From IMG/VR virus record IMGVR_UViG_3300020020_000060, positions 1-46,527 of that record: a DNA stretch of 46,527 nt; one strand, given 5' to 3'. The translations under genes were made by a program, and so were the position numbers. Source of the stretch: a virus. This document shows positions 16,784 to 25,883 of this stretch, piece after piece; the stretch's first letter is position 1; every line of letters begins with the position of its first letter. The notes under the pieces are model-generated. The model did not search any database and was not told the origin of the DNA. It was given only the letters and a program-made list of their open reading frames with translations.

Positions 16784-17557
16784 TTAAGATATTTTTAAAA
16801 ATCCTGTAGCCGCCCCGCCAAGATTCGCAAGAATCCTGGTTATCGGGTAAGCGTCGAATCCTGTTTGAATAAATGGTTTTGAATATTGTGAACCATCCCA
16901 AATCCAAATTTCCACAGTCGGAACATCACCAAATCGTGTCCTCATTTCATCCGTGTACTCAATGTCTATAGTTTCAGCGTTTGTAAACTGATAAATAAAT
17001 GGATCTTCGCATTCCTCCTCTTCTTCAAACATAGCCCCTGAGTCACAGTAATTGAATCCGAAAATATTCTGTTCTGCCCCGTACTCTAAAACGGAAGTAA
17101 AACAATCAGCCCCGATCCTTTGGAAACAATTAGAACAAGCTGAAACATCACCTGCGTCCATGTGAACCACGACCTTAACATAAAAACATTCTTCAATTGC
17201 ATACTCGGTATCAAAAGAAGGAAAACCATGTTCCCATTTATAAAGAACTTCAGTTTCTGAAATTCTTGCTTTAGTAGGTCGTAAATAAGCAGCGTTAAAA
17301 TTTATATCAAAGTCATCCCCGCAGTCCCTAACTAACCCTATTTCAACTTTATCGGGATCACTCAAAGAACACAGTTCATCCATTTCCAAACTCGTTCCCG
17401 TAACGATAAATTGAAAGGCGATATCGTCATAAGCATAAACAGGTAAACAAAAAGAAACATCAGGAAAAGTACAGGTTTCGTAAGTTTCGGGGACGTAGCC
17501 ATAAGCAGCCGTTGCAAGCTGTACAAATGAGAACCTCGGACTTCTAATGTCAATCAT
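16784..17557 (-). CDS. Cys-rich distal tail protein with duplicated C-terminal domain
   Basis: The 257-residue protein is beta-rich and contains several cysteine pairs, including CSNC. Its last 65 residues form a module that recurs as a separate gene at 24091-24366: DEMRTRFGDVPTV here and GMRTRFGNVPHV there, each ending GGxAxGFxKI. This points to a virion attachment or capping domain used twice. It lies between two larger distal tail genes, overlapping the upstream stop by eight bases. Confidence 0.5.
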   Translation of the reverse strand: MIDIRSPRFSFVQLATAAYGYVPETYETCTFPDVSFCLPVYAYDDIAFQFIVTGTSLEMDELCSLSDPDKVEIGLVRDCGDDFDINFNAAYLRPTKARISETEVLYKWEHGFPSFDTEYAIEECFYVKVVVHMDAGDVSACSNCFQRIGADCFTSVLEYGAEQNIFGFNYCDSGAMFEEEEECEDPFIYQFTNAETIDIEYTDEMRTRFGDVPTVEIWIWDGSQYSKPFIQTGFDAYPITRILANLGGAATGFLKIS

Positions 17558-19763
17558 AACTATTTCTCAATTCAAAACTTGCTTTCCCGTCATTCGGTTT
17601 ATAAATCACTTTGGTAATATACCCTCGTCCGTCGCAATGATTAATATAACCGTATGGATTAGCCTTGATTCTTTTAAAATCAGAAAGGCTCATTGGATAT
17701 TCAAAAATAATACTTTCAGGACGTATTATAGGTAATAGATCATCCGTATCTTGATAAATCGAATCTTCTATATCATCGCTTTCACTTATTACCTCGTCTT
17801 CAGGTGTGCAATCATCAAGACTTAACCAACCTTCTGCTAAAAGATTCCCGTCTCCTGAACTTAAAATTATCTTGCTGTTTGCATCTAAATAATCCCTATA
17901 AACCCCGAAGATTGACTTCGCTAAACGCATCATGTTTCTTATAGGACTTATTCTGAAGTTTATTACCGTATCGGGATCGAATAAATTCGCTGCCCCTGTT
18001 ATTCCTCCCTGTTCCACAACATACCCTCCGTAAACATAAGGGTAAGTGTAAGCATAAACGTCATGTTCAAGACAAATAATAAAGGTTTCGTTGTCATATT
18101 TAGTGTCGGCGGCTCCGGTATCTGCAAACGACTGTAACCTCGTCAACTCAATAGCGTAGCCACCGGCAATAAACTTGCACCTTAGATCAAGTGTGCCTTT
18201 TGCGTTCTTTAAAGTTAACCTATACTCTCTTTTAGAATTAAACTCATCAAGCCCGTTAATATTTTCAACTTCCCACTTTTCATAACCGCCTAAAATAGTA
18301 CCTGGGATTTCTTCACTCATTACCGCTTTTGTCTGGACATTCAAATCGGAAGCATCCAATAATAGAAAATCCTGATAAAAATATTCCATCTTTTCAACCC
18401 TTAAAAGTTCCACCCCTAATTCCCTTTGAAGCCCGAAACCGATATTATGTATCGCCTGAAGCCCTGTAAGCGCATCTTTCATGCTTAAAAAGAAAGTAGG
18501 GTTTTCTGCCCGTCTTATAAAAAGTCCAGACGTTAAAGCCTCCGGCCCCCCACAGCCGTTTTCATCGTAAGCCGTAGGCTCCGAATCCGTCCTTCCGAAG
18601 TAGGTAGATTTTAAAGCTAAACAGTTATTAGTATTCGATTCCGCTATTCTTGATAGGGTTTCGTGAACCATGAACATTTTTGCAATAGAAGGTTCACATA
18701 AAGTAACCATTTCCATATTTACATAAGACTCCGCATCTTGAGTAAATAACAGATCGTCTATTTGTACAGAAGTAACAAACTCATAATATAAATAAAACAA
18801 ATCACCCTGAGTTATACTTAAAGGGATGCTCATTTCTTCATCCCAACTTAGTGTAGTGGTTCCCGGCCCACCGCCTAAGAAAAAATCAAGTTCCCTCACC
18901 CAATCGCCCGGCGTACCAACATCACCTCCAGCCGGAAGCCTGTCAAGCCTTATGTACATTCCGTAAGTATAAGGTAAGACAGAATCAAGACTTCCTTTAA
19001 GCCGGAAGCTAAAAACAAAATCAGAAATCGTACATTGAATATTACCAAGTAGTTCAGTAGTATTAACTAAAGCCGGAAATTCTAAATAAGGCGGGTAACC
19101 TAAAGCATCATCGTGGGCAACTGCATCCAAAATAGGACTTGGTTCAAAACTGCCTAAAGATGATTCAATCGTATTTTGAAAAGCCGGAAGTATAGCCGTA
19201 TCGCTTTGAATATCTGTTGCATCGTCAAAATAAGGGGGATCGGCAAGGTTTTCCGTTACCGTAGTAGTTTCTGCCCTGTCTCTGAATCTTAAAGCCTTAC
19301 CAGGAAGCAAAATATCTTTTTCTAATCCTTCGTATTCGTTTAAAACCGTTACTTTGTCAAAAGCAACATCACTTAATAAATCTACTTTCTTGTCGAAGTT
19401 GTTATTGAAAATTGTGAAGCAACTTATATCCTCAATTCCTATCGAAACACTACACTCCTCCCCACATCTTTCTTTATACCTTCCGAAGTCTAATTGGAAA
19501 TCTTCAGAATCCTGTTCTTCGTCATCACAAATAGCAATTATTCTTATCTTAACATCGGCATCGCTTCCGTTTGTTTCGTACTCTGACTTTAATAAGTTAG
19601 CGCCCTCGCCAACTAATTTAATTTCGGACAGAGAATAGGAAATTGAAATACCGTGAAATTTATTATCCCTCACGATCTCAAAAGCAATATCAGACCATCC
19701 CACAGGCTCATCTATTTCAATGTCATCCGTGTCAGGATTTAATATAAATCGCCAATCAATCAT
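17550..19763 (-). CDS. large tail protein (distal tail/hub)
   Basis: The 737-residue protein follows the tape measure directly with an eight-base overlap, the place of distal tail and baseplate hub proteins in siphoviruses. It is acidic and almost entirely beta-structured, with a helical patch near residues 440-480 and a C-terminal KIILSSGDGNLLAEG/KASFELRN part. No enzymatic motif was found. The call is from order, size and composition. Confidence 0.55.
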   Translation of the reverse strand: MIDWRFILNPDTDDIEIDEPVGWSDIAFEIVRDNKFHGISISYSLSEIKLVGEGANLLKSEYETNGSDADVKIRIIAICDDEEQDSEDFQLDFGRYKERCGEECSVSIGIEDISCFTIFNNNFDKKVDLLSDVAFDKVTVLNEYEGLEKDILLPGKALRFRDRAETTTVTENLADPPYFDDATDIQSDTAILPAFQNTIESSLGSFEPSPILDAVAHDDALGYPPYLEFPALVNTTELLGNIQCTISDFVFSFRLKGSLDSVLPYTYGMYIRLDRLPAGGDVGTPGDWVRELDFFLGGGPGTTTLSWDEEMSIPLSITQGDLFYLYYEFVTSVQIDDLLFTQDAESYVNMEMVTLCEPSIAKMFMVHETLSRIAESNTNNCLALKSTYFGRTDSEPTAYDENGCGGPEALTSGLFIRRAENPTFFLSMKDALTGLQAIHNIGFGLQRELGVELLRVEKMEYFYQDFLLLDASDLNVQTKAVMSEEIPGTILGGYEKWEVENINGLDEFNSKREYRLTLKNAKGTLDLRCKFIAGGYAIELTRLQSFADTGAADTKYDNETFIICLEHDVYAYTYPYVYGGYVVEQGGITGAANLFDPDTVINFRISPIRNMMRLAKSIFGVYRDYLDANSKIILSSGDGNLLAEGWLSLDDCTPEDEVISESDDIEDSIYQDTDDLLPIIRPESIIFEYPMSLSDFKRIKANPYGYINHCDGRGYITKVIYKPNDGKASFELRNSYD

Positions 19764-22700
19764 GGAAAGTAAAACGTTTGTTTAGGTACTTTTGAGTATT
19801 AAGTTTATTAGAAATGTGAACAGAAAATCCGTCCTCATCAAGACTAATAACGCTTCTTGGATGTTTGGCTATTTCCTCACCGATCTTTTTAGCCATCTTT
19901 TCATAGTCAACTTTGTTTTCATGTGAAACACCGTTAGTATTATTTATGACAGTCATGTTTGCCTGTGGAGTTAAAATATCTTTCGTCTCATCAGGATTGT
20001 AAACCCTTTCACCTCCTTTCATCCAAATAACCTGCGGATGTTCAGCTACAAAATATTTATCACCCATTTGAATCAACTCTGTTCCTGTTTCACCGACTTC
20101 AGCAAAACCTTTAGGAGCCGATTTAGTACCCTTGCCGAATTTAGGGATAGGTCTGGAAGCTATTGCAGCTATTTGTGCAGCAACCAAAATAGAAGTTGCT
20201 ATTATCGCAGCAGGCCCTTTAGAAATCGAATCTACAATAGCGGCCGCCCCATTTACAAACGCCTCAAAAAGGGCTAAAGCCTTTTCCCTTTCTGCTTGTT
20301 TTTGCATAGTCTGCCTTTCCAGCCTATCAATGACTTTCGCCTTTGCTATGTATTCCTTTTCTGTAATTGCGTTTAAATCTCTTAACCTTTGTAATGAATC
20401 CCTTTGCGCCTCAATTCTCTGATCTTCGTTAGCGTTCATTGTGTCACTAAATGACCTGAAGGCTTGGATTATCGTATTAGCAGTATCGGCAATTTTACCA
20501 ACCGTGTCCTGAAGTACGATAAGTCTTTTCTCTGATTCAGTTAAAACTATTTCTGTGTACTTTTCCTCATTCTTTTTTCTTGCCGCAGCTTGGTCATTAT
20601 CAATATCCTTCGCATTACGGGTAAATTCTTTTAATGCCTCCTCATTGTTAAGACCGGCAAGTTTTAACTGAGCCTGATTGTTCAATCTTCTTTTAGTAAA
20701 CTCTTCATTCTCGATTCGGGTAAGTTCCTCCAAAGCGGCCTTTCTTCTTTCAATGTCTAAGTCCTCGTTATTGAGGTCATCTTCAAGTAAGTTTTTCCTT
20801 TGTAATTGGTTGCGCCTTGTATCTTCTAACTCCTGATTGAACGCATCCTGTTGGGCTTTCTTTCTTGCTTCAAAAATCTCTTTATCAAATTTGGCAATGA
20901 TTTCTTTTCTCTTGGTCTCGTTGTTGATAATTGCAGATAATTGCAAATCCCTTTCTATTTGAAGTTGTTCAATAGTTAATCGAGTCCTTTCTTCATTCGA
21001 CAAATCAAGTGCAGCAAGTTGAGCCTGAATTACAGAAGCCTGATCTTCTAAGACCTTTTTCTTGTTTTCTGCGTTAAACTGATTAGTTAATTCCCTTTGA
21101 TCGGCAAAAAATTGTTGTATTAATAACTTACGTTGATTGGATGTTAGTTTGTCATTATTAAGAGCCGATTGAAGTTCAGCACGAAGCACATCTTTCTTTA
21201 TTTGCAGTTCTTCCTTACTACCTTTTTCAACTTCCAACAATCTTAATTTTTGCTTTGCGACAAAATCATCAAATGCGGCCTGTCTTGCTTCTTTTTCTTT
21301 TTGTTCCCTATCCTTTCTATCTTTTTCTGCTTTATCAGCCGCCTCTTTTCTTTTTCTCTCAGCTTCCTCACGTTGCCTTTCCGCTTCAGCAAATCCCGCC
21401 GTTAATTGTTCAGTACCTAATCCCTCTTGACTTCTTGTTAATTCCAATAGGTTAGTAAGCATATTCTCAACTAACTCATTATTTGCCTTAGCCGCTTTAT
21501 TAAAACCACTCCAAGCATCACTCGTCTTTACCGCTTTCACCTTATTTAAAAGAGCAAGAGCATCGTCGACATTATTTACTCCTTCTGTAGTAATTCGGTT
21601 AAACTCCTCTTGTGTTATTCCTAACCTTCTTATAGTTGTTCTTTGCGCCTCATTCATTTCAAGCAAAGTCTTAGAAAGTTGGGCATTCCTTTTATTCAAA
21701 TTTTCGGCAATAATATCGGATTGTTCAGCAATTATCCTTCCTTCTTCTTTGGCTATCAGATCCTGAGTAACACCCCTTGCCTTCATTTCTGCAAGCCTTA
21801 GCTTCCCTTCCTCTTTTATTTTTTCAATACTTCTATCAATTATAGTATTTGTTCTTTCAAGTTCGTTGTTAAAATCTTCAACCTCATCTTTGGCATCTTT
21901 TGTATCACCTGAAAATAACACCAAAGCCCCTGCAAGTGCCGTAAAAGCAGCTATTAAAAGAAATGCGGGATTAGCACTCATTACAGCATTGAGGGCTTTT
22001 TGGGCAACTACAGCAGCATTTTTTACTATTATATTTCGTGACTGTGCAGCCGTTTCAAGATTGGTAGATATTACCCCTATTTTCTTTTGGGTATTTTCAA
22101 TGGCTTGGATTAAATTACTTTCTTTTTTAAGTATGTTTTGCAATTGCTGAAGGCCAATAAGAATACTCATTGCAGCCTGAACCTTAACCAATGTTTTTTG
22201 TAACTCCTCATTATCTTTCCCTGCCAAAGCCTGAACCCCTTGTAGTATCGCAAAGGCTGAAGCCAATCCGGTAACAAATTCAATAGCTGTATCCAATTTT
22301 TGAGTATCAGAAGCCTGTTTGTTTATTTGATCGCTTACATCGCTAATGGCTTTCCTGTATAGAACTGCTTTTTCTGCTAACTCAGAATATTGTTGTGAAT
22401 TTTCTTGCCCATTTAGTTTTAAGACTTGAAGTTGTTTTGTAATTTCAAGAAGTTCGGTTTTTAAACCTTCTGAAGAATCTTGAGCCAACTTAATAGCCTT
22501 ATTAAACTCTTCCATTGAGAACCCTGCATCTTTCAAAGATTTCTCAACGCCTTCGCTAAATCCCTTTGTAAATGAATTTGTAATACCTTCAACTCTTTTC
22601 TTTAATTCACCTAAATTTTTTATACCTGAAGTAGAAAGGTCGGTAATATTTTTTTTCGCTTGGTCTACTGCTGGCTTTAAACCTTTTTGCACAGCATCTG

Positions 22701-22884
22701 CCATGTCTTTAGGTATCTTAGAAAGACCGGCACTAAACTTATTGGAAAACTGATCTATTGATTTTGAGGCATCGTTGAATAATGCGCCCATCTCTTTTGA
22801 AATAGTTCCTTTGCTAACTAACTCATCAACTCCGTTTTCAAGTTTACTGAAGTCAGGTACAAACTCAACAAGAATCTCAGGCAT
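19756..22884 (-). CDS. tail tape measure protein
   Basis: At 1042 residues this is the longest protein in the window. It has an N-terminal helical region, a hydrophobic patch at about residues 300-325 (FLLIAAFTALAGALVLFSG), very long charged coiled coils (about 330-830, including REEAERKRKEAADKAEKD), another hydrophobic region near 905-945 and a C-terminal KFGKGTKSAPKGFAEVGETG segment. That combination, and position right after the frameshifted tail chaperones, is diagnostic of tape measure proteins, which set tail length and may form the DNA channel. Tail length would scale with these coiled coils. Confidence 0.9.
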   Translation of the reverse strand: MPEILVEFVPDFSKLENGVDELVSKGTISKEMGALFNDASKSIDQFSNKFSAGLSKIPKDMADAVQKGLKPAVDQAKKNITDLSTSGIKNLGELKKRVEGITNSFTKGFSEGVEKSLKDAGFSMEEFNKAIKLAQDSSEGLKTELLEITKQLQVLKLNGQENSQQYSELAEKAVLYRKAISDVSDQINKQASDTQKLDTAIEFVTGLASAFAILQGVQALAGKDNEELQKTLVKVQAAMSILIGLQQLQNILKKESNLIQAIENTQKKIGVISTNLETAAQSRNIIVKNAAVVAQKALNAVMSANPAFLLIAAFTALAGALVLFSGDTKDAKDEVEDFNNELERTNTIIDRSIEKIKEEGKLRLAEMKARGVTQDLIAKEEGRIIAEQSDIIAENLNKRNAQLSKTLLEMNEAQRTTIRRLGITQEEFNRITTEGVNNVDDALALLNKVKAVKTSDAWSGFNKAAKANNELVENMLTNLLELTRSQEGLGTEQLTAGFAEAERQREEAERKRKEAADKAEKDRKDREQKEKEARQAAFDDFVAKQKLRLLEVEKGSKEELQIKKDVLRAELQSALNNDKLTSNQRKLLIQQFFADQRELTNQFNAENKKKVLEDQASVIQAQLAALDLSNEERTRLTIEQLQIERDLQLSAIINNETKRKEIIAKFDKEIFEARKKAQQDAFNQELEDTRRNQLQRKNLLEDDLNNEDLDIERRKAALEELTRIENEEFTKRRLNNQAQLKLAGLNNEEALKEFTRNAKDIDNDQAAARKKNEEKYTEIVLTESEKRLIVLQDTVGKIADTANTIIQAFRSFSDTMNANEDQRIEAQRDSLQRLRDLNAITEKEYIAKAKVIDRLERQTMQKQAEREKALALFEAFVNGAAAIVDSISKGPAAIIATSILVAAQIAAIASRPIPKFGKGTKSAPKGFAEVGETGTELIQMGDKYFVAEHPQVIWMKGGERVYNPDETKDILTPQANMTVINNTNGVSHENKVDYEKMAKKIGEEIAKHPRSVISLDEDGFSVHISNKLNTQKYLNKRFTFHD

Positions 22885-22887
22885 TAC

Positions 22888-23201
22888 TTAACGTTTACCG
22901 GCTTTCATCTTAGCCATTTGAGCAGCCATTTTCTGATGGGCTGCGTACTTCCGATTAAGCAAATGCCAGTAGTCTATTATAGGCATTCGCTCCATTGTTT
23001 CAATCTTCATAGGATCGTCACCCGCCAACCAAACCATTTCTACATATCTATTGTCGTGACTTTCGGCGATAAGTGCTTTAAAACCCTTTCGAAATGTATC
23101 GTGTTCAACTCTTTTACTACCCCCGAATAAGTCTGTAAACTTGCTCCTTGAGAATCTAAGTAAGGTATCAAGTCTCTCAGAGGAGTCTGCAAAAAAAAAC
23201 T
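22888..23201 (-). CDS. -1 frame extension of the tail assembly chaperone (gpGT-like)
   Basis: An open frame in the -1 phase overlaps the end of the chaperone gene and ends three bases before the tape measure start. Upstream of the overlap it has no ATG, only a TTG at 23226, and its first Met is deep inside, so it is best read as the 3' part made by frameshifting at the run of nine T at 23191-23199. Shifting there joins residues 1-150 of the upstream protein to about 101 residues ending QKMAAQMAKMKAGKR, a fusion of about 251 residues. The feature start is the last zero-frame codon before the slip. Confidence 0.7.
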
Positions 23202-23642
23202 TAAAACCTCCGGGTCTTTTTTCCAAAGTTCAATTTTCTTTCGGTTATACTCTCTATCAAAATGATACGGATTTTCTGAATCATCAAAAAAAATAACACT
23301 TGCTATTTTATAAATATGGTCTGAAATAGGAATCATTTTTAATCTTTCCTGTAAATCTTTCACTAACATACCAAGATCAATTAACTTAATCTTCTTGTTA
23401 TCGGAAAGTATCTTTTCAGCCGCTTCAGTCCAATAAATTAAATAATCTTTCGTACACCTCATGTTAAATTCTTCGTAGTAATCTAAAGCCTGAAGCCCCC
23501 TTATTGAAGGGATGGAAAAAATATCGTCAAACATAAAGTAAGACTTACCCTGGTAAACAAAAGCCTTTATGATCTTCTGTTTATCCTGTAACCGTAAGTT
23601 CTTGAATGGTCTTTTGAATAAGCTCCTCAATCGTTCCACCAT
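23040..23642 (-). CDS. tail assembly chaperone (gpG-like)
   Basis: The 200-residue helical protein precedes the tape measure gene and its end overlaps the -1 frame described above, the standard arrangement of siphovirus tail chaperones. The slippery run reads AGT TTT TTT TTG in this frame at codons 148-151. The start ATG at 23642 overlaps the upstream gene by 62 bases, so a later non-ATG start near residue 17 is possible. The unshifted and shifted products would coat the tape measure during tail assembly and are not expected in the virion. Confidence 0.7.
   Translation of the reverse strand: MVERLRSLFKRPFKNLRLQDKQKIIKAFVYQGKSYFMFDDIFSIPSIRGLQALDYYEEFNMRCTKDYLIYWTEAAEKILSDNKKIKLIDLGMLVKDLQERLKMIPISDHIYKIASVIFFDDSENPYHFDREYNRKKIELWKKDPEVLSFFLQTPLRDLIPYLDSQGASLQTYSGVVKELNTIHFERVLKHLSPKVTTIDM
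23191..23199 (-). promoter_or_regulatory. slippery sequence for programmed -1 frameshift
   Basis: Nine consecutive T on the minus strand, positioned T-TTT-TTT in the zero frame, allow both P-site and A-site tRNAs to re-pair after a one-base backward slip. It lies inside the overlap of the two chaperone frames, 51 codons before the zero-frame stop. No strong downstream hairpin was found, so efficiency may rely on the run itself. Confidence 0.7.
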
Positions 23643-23817
23643 TTTTAATTAGTTTTTCTTTTTCCAGTAACCTTAAAAAACATTTAGTACCGTAAGCCTT
23701 TATCTTAAATCGTCCGAATTTATAAGTCCTTATTCTTGCTGAACATGAACAATAACCAAAGTCTTTAAACCCTGCCTGAATTAACAGGTTATGAACTTGT
23801 TTACAATCACTCGTCAC
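23581..23817 (-). CDS. small protein upstream of the tail chaperones, unknown
   Basis: This 78-residue frame uses GTG at 23817, overlapping the upstream stop by 11 bases, and runs 62 bases into the chaperone gene. It has a cysteine group (FGYCSCSARIR) and a basic, helical character: GGTIEELIQKTIQEL near its end. No family recognised. Both its overlaps and its position suggest a tail-region accessory protein. Confidence 0.5.
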   Translation of the reverse strand: MTSDCKQVHNLLIQAGFKDFGYCSCSARIRTYKFGRFKIKAYGTKCFLRLLEKEKLIKNGGTIEELIQKTIQELTVTG

Positions 23818-24094
23818 CCTTAATTGTGTTATTCATGTTAACAATTGCTGCATTTATTCCAGCAGCCGCAAAAACTACTAATACCATTTCAATCTCTACG
23901 CCTTCGTAAACAATATAAGCAAACGACCCCCACCAAAAACTCATGCAAATCGGACAACCGTATAAAGGTTTACTTATCCACTCAGGTAGTTTAGTATCTA
24001 ACCAATTCGCCACGTCCTCAAATATCTGACCTTCCCAAGTTGTTGCATTTAGGAATAAAACAGCAAAAGAAATTAAGACAGCTAATTCAATCAT
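23807..24094 (-). CDS. membrane protein with CPxC motif
   Basis: The 95-residue product has an N-terminal hydrophobic helix (residues 2-18), a central YGCPICMSFWWGS segment and a final hydrophobic helix (about 68-86). This resembles small DUF1360-type membrane proteins found in Bacteroidetes and their phages, though that assignment is tentative. It sits in the tail gene block, which is an odd place for a membrane protein; it may be an accessory gene. Start shares ATGA with the upstream stop. Confidence 0.5.
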   Translation of the reverse strand: MIELAVLISFAVLFLNATTWEGQIFEDVANWLDTKLPEWISKPLYGCPICMSFWWGSFAYIVYEGVEIEMVLVVFAAAGINAAIVNMNNTIKGDE

Positions 24095-24366
24095 TTGAAT
24101 ATTTTAATAAACCCTGAAGCATTACCCCCGTTATCTATGTTAATATTACTTGTCGGATTCCCGTCCAACCGAATCGAAATTAACGGCTCTACATAATCAT
24201 CCTGACCTAAAACCTTTTGATAAACTTTCACATGGGGAACATTACCAAACCTTGTCCTCATTCCTACCGAATAAGCTATGTTCATTATCGAAACATTATT
24301 AAAAGGGATTATATCGTGGTCACAACACCTCACAGACCGGCCTCGTTTGAAGGGTAAATATTGCAT
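24091..24366 (-). CDS. small virion protein, copy of a tail-protein C-terminal domain
   Basis: ATG at 24366 gives 91 residues; a TTG further upstream is less likely. Homology to the end of the 257-residue tail protein at 16784-17557 begins at CCDHDIIPF (there CEDPFIYQF) and continues to the end (GNASGFIKIF versus GAATGFLKIS), so the start must lie before that block. The first 37 bases overlap the preceding gene. It is probably a structural protein presenting the same module as the tail protein. Confidence 0.55.
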   Translation of the reverse strand: MQYLPFKRGRSVRCCDHDIIPFNNVSIMNIAYSVGMRTRFGNVPHVKVYQKVLGQDDYVEPLISIRLDGNPTSNINIDNGGNASGFIKIFK

Positions 24367-24683
24367 TCGATGTCCAATGAAATACTTTTCACATGATGGC
24401 AAATTATAAACGGATGCCCTGTTTCGTCTCCAGGATGGTCAAGGATTTCTAAATTGAAAGTTCTTTTGCTTTGAAAAAATCCTTCAGGGACATCGGAAAC
24501 GGGTATTTCCAAAGGAGTAGTATCATTGACGTAAGTAAAGGCTTTAGTAAGAACAGCATTCCCGTCCGTTATTCGCCAGTAATAAACACCGGCTACCAAA
24601 CCTGAGATGTTAAAAAGAAAGCTGTCAGTCGGTTCATCCGTTAGACAGCTTAGTATAAATTTAGGAGCGCATGGATCGCACAT
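24330..24683 (-). CDS. small virion-type protein with N-terminal CxxC
   Basis: The 117-residue protein begins MCDPCAPKF and continues as an all-beta domain (GLVAGVYYWRITDGNAVL), followed by a His/Cys patch (IICHH). It precedes the domain-copy gene and together they resemble parts of the 257-residue tail protein. Likely a structural or tail accessory protein. It marks the switch from the glycan island to tail genes. Confidence 0.45.
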   Translation of the reverse strand: MCDPCAPKFILSCLTDEPTDSFLFNISGLVAGVYYWRITDGNAVLTKAFTYVNDTTPLEIPVSDVPEGFFQSKRTFNLEILDHPGDETGHPFIICHHVKSISLDIECNIYPSNEAGL

Positions 24684-24690
24684 GGTATTT

Positions 24691-25320
24691 TTATGCTAAT
24701 ATACTATAAATTAAATTCTCAGGGTTAATTGAAACCAATCTGAAGCCCTGCGGGAACATAATATCGTTGTAAGCCTTTTTGTCTTTACTATTCCATTCAA
24801 TGACCGCTACCTGAATTTTTAATGCCTTAAAATCTATCTGGGGTAAAACGTCTAATTCCATCCCTTCAATGTCGATTGATAGTAAATCAAAGTGAGTGTG
24901 CCGGGTTCTTGAAAGCATCGTAGCGAATGAAATCATAGGGACGGTTATCTTTTCAAAGGGCATATGAATAGCATCCCATCTTTTTAACTCCGATCTTATG
25001 CCTGTGGAAACTAAAGCAACATCACCTTTGTTTAATAGTTCTCCTGATTCCCAAAAAACTAATTCCCCATCTTCTTTGCCAATCGCTACGTTTTGCAAAT
25101 CATGTTGCCATTCCATTAATTCGTAATTCTTAAAAAGCCTTTCGTAAGCCTTCGGACTTGCCTCAACTAAAAGCCCTGTCCATCCGTAGTTATTGGCTAA
25201 AGCAAAAGTATTTGATAAAGTAACCCCGTCATTTGCGCCAATATCAAGGAATGTCCCGTTTCTTTTACCTTTGAAAAGATTGATGATAATTTCTTGTTCG
25301 TTTGATTGGGAATAATTCAT
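24691..25320 (-). CDS. FkbM-family methyltransferase
   Basis: The ATG at 25320 overlaps the upstream stop (ATGA) and gives 209 residues. The SAM-binding motif is FLDIGANDGVTLSN, followed by LLVEASP, the DLLSIDIEGMELDVL block and VAVIEWNS, all in the order of FkbM-type methyltransferases. Members O-methylate sugars or other small substrates. Neighbouring glycosyltransferase and methyltransferase genes suggest that it methylates a phage-made glycan. Confidence 0.8.
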   Translation of the reverse strand: MNYSQSNEQEIIINLFKGKRNGTFLDIGANDGVTLSNTFALANNYGWTGLLVEASPKAYERLFKNYELMEWQHDLQNVAIGKEDGELVFWESGELLNKGDVALVSTGIRSELKRWDAIHMPFEKITVPMISFATMLSRTRHTHFDLLSIDIEGMELDVLPQIDFKALKIQVAVIEWNSKDKKAYNDIMFPQGFRLVSINPENLIYSILA

Positions 25321-25883
25321 TTGTGTCTCATTATAATTAAACAATCGTCATACCTGTGCTTGATACTTCTCCTATCAACTATCTCACCTTCAGGCCAAAA
25401 TAAATGCCTTGTCTTGTCAATATCCTGAACGTCCTCAATGATATAAATTCCACCTTCAGCCATATAATCCTTTAAAATAGAATAAATTTTTAATTGCTGC
25501 TCTACATCATGAGAAGCATCTTCAATAACCACATCGAATTTAATTCCCTTAAAATACTTTTCTATCGTTGCGGGATCGCTGGCATCACCTATCCAAATCT
25601 TTAAAATTCCTTCCGCTAATGCCGGCCTTAAATCTGCCAACCCATCAACGGGGGTTTCTGAACAATCTATCCCATGAACATCACCTGAAAAATATTCAGT
25701 CCACATCCTTAAACTTTCACCGGACATTAAACCTATTTCTAAAATGTTTTTAGCTTTAGTACGGTAAGGTTTTAAAAGCTCTTCATAGACTTCAATATAG
25801 GAATGGGTTGTCCCTTTATCAGGCCATCCCTTTTTGTGGTTGTAGTGTTTACTATATAATTCTGATAGCTTCATATCTGCCAT
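25317..25883 (-). CDS. class I SAM methyltransferase, sugar/natural product O-methyltransferase type
   Basis: The 188-residue protein contains ILEIGLMSGESLRMW (motif I), VHGIDCSE (motif II), FDVVIEDASHD and IYIIEDVQD, the pattern of short O-methyltransferases like those acting on macrolide sugars. No signal peptide. The start region overlaps the homing endonuclease gene by 32 bases; an ATG three codons in is an alternative. It probably acts with the glycosyltransferases of this island. Confidence 0.7.
   Translation of the reverse strand: MADMKLSELYSKHYNHKKGWPDKGTTHSYIEVYEELLKPYRTKAKNILEIGLMSGESLRMWTEYFSGDVHGIDCSETPVDGLADLRPALAEGILKIWIGDASDPATIEKYFKGIKFDVVIEDASHDVEQQLKIYSILKDYMAEGGIYIIEDVQDIDKTRHLFWPEGEIVDRRSIKHRYDDCLIIMRHK

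Noticed and set aside
21866-22150. Plus-strand frames antisense to the tape measure and other structural genes
   Set aside because: Shadows of real genes: low complexity of the complementary strand, no leaders, no motifs.
23202-23226. TTG start for an independent gene in the -1 frame of the chaperone
   Set aside because: Slippery T9, absence of ATG and siphovirus precedent favour frameshifting, so the frame is treated as an extension.
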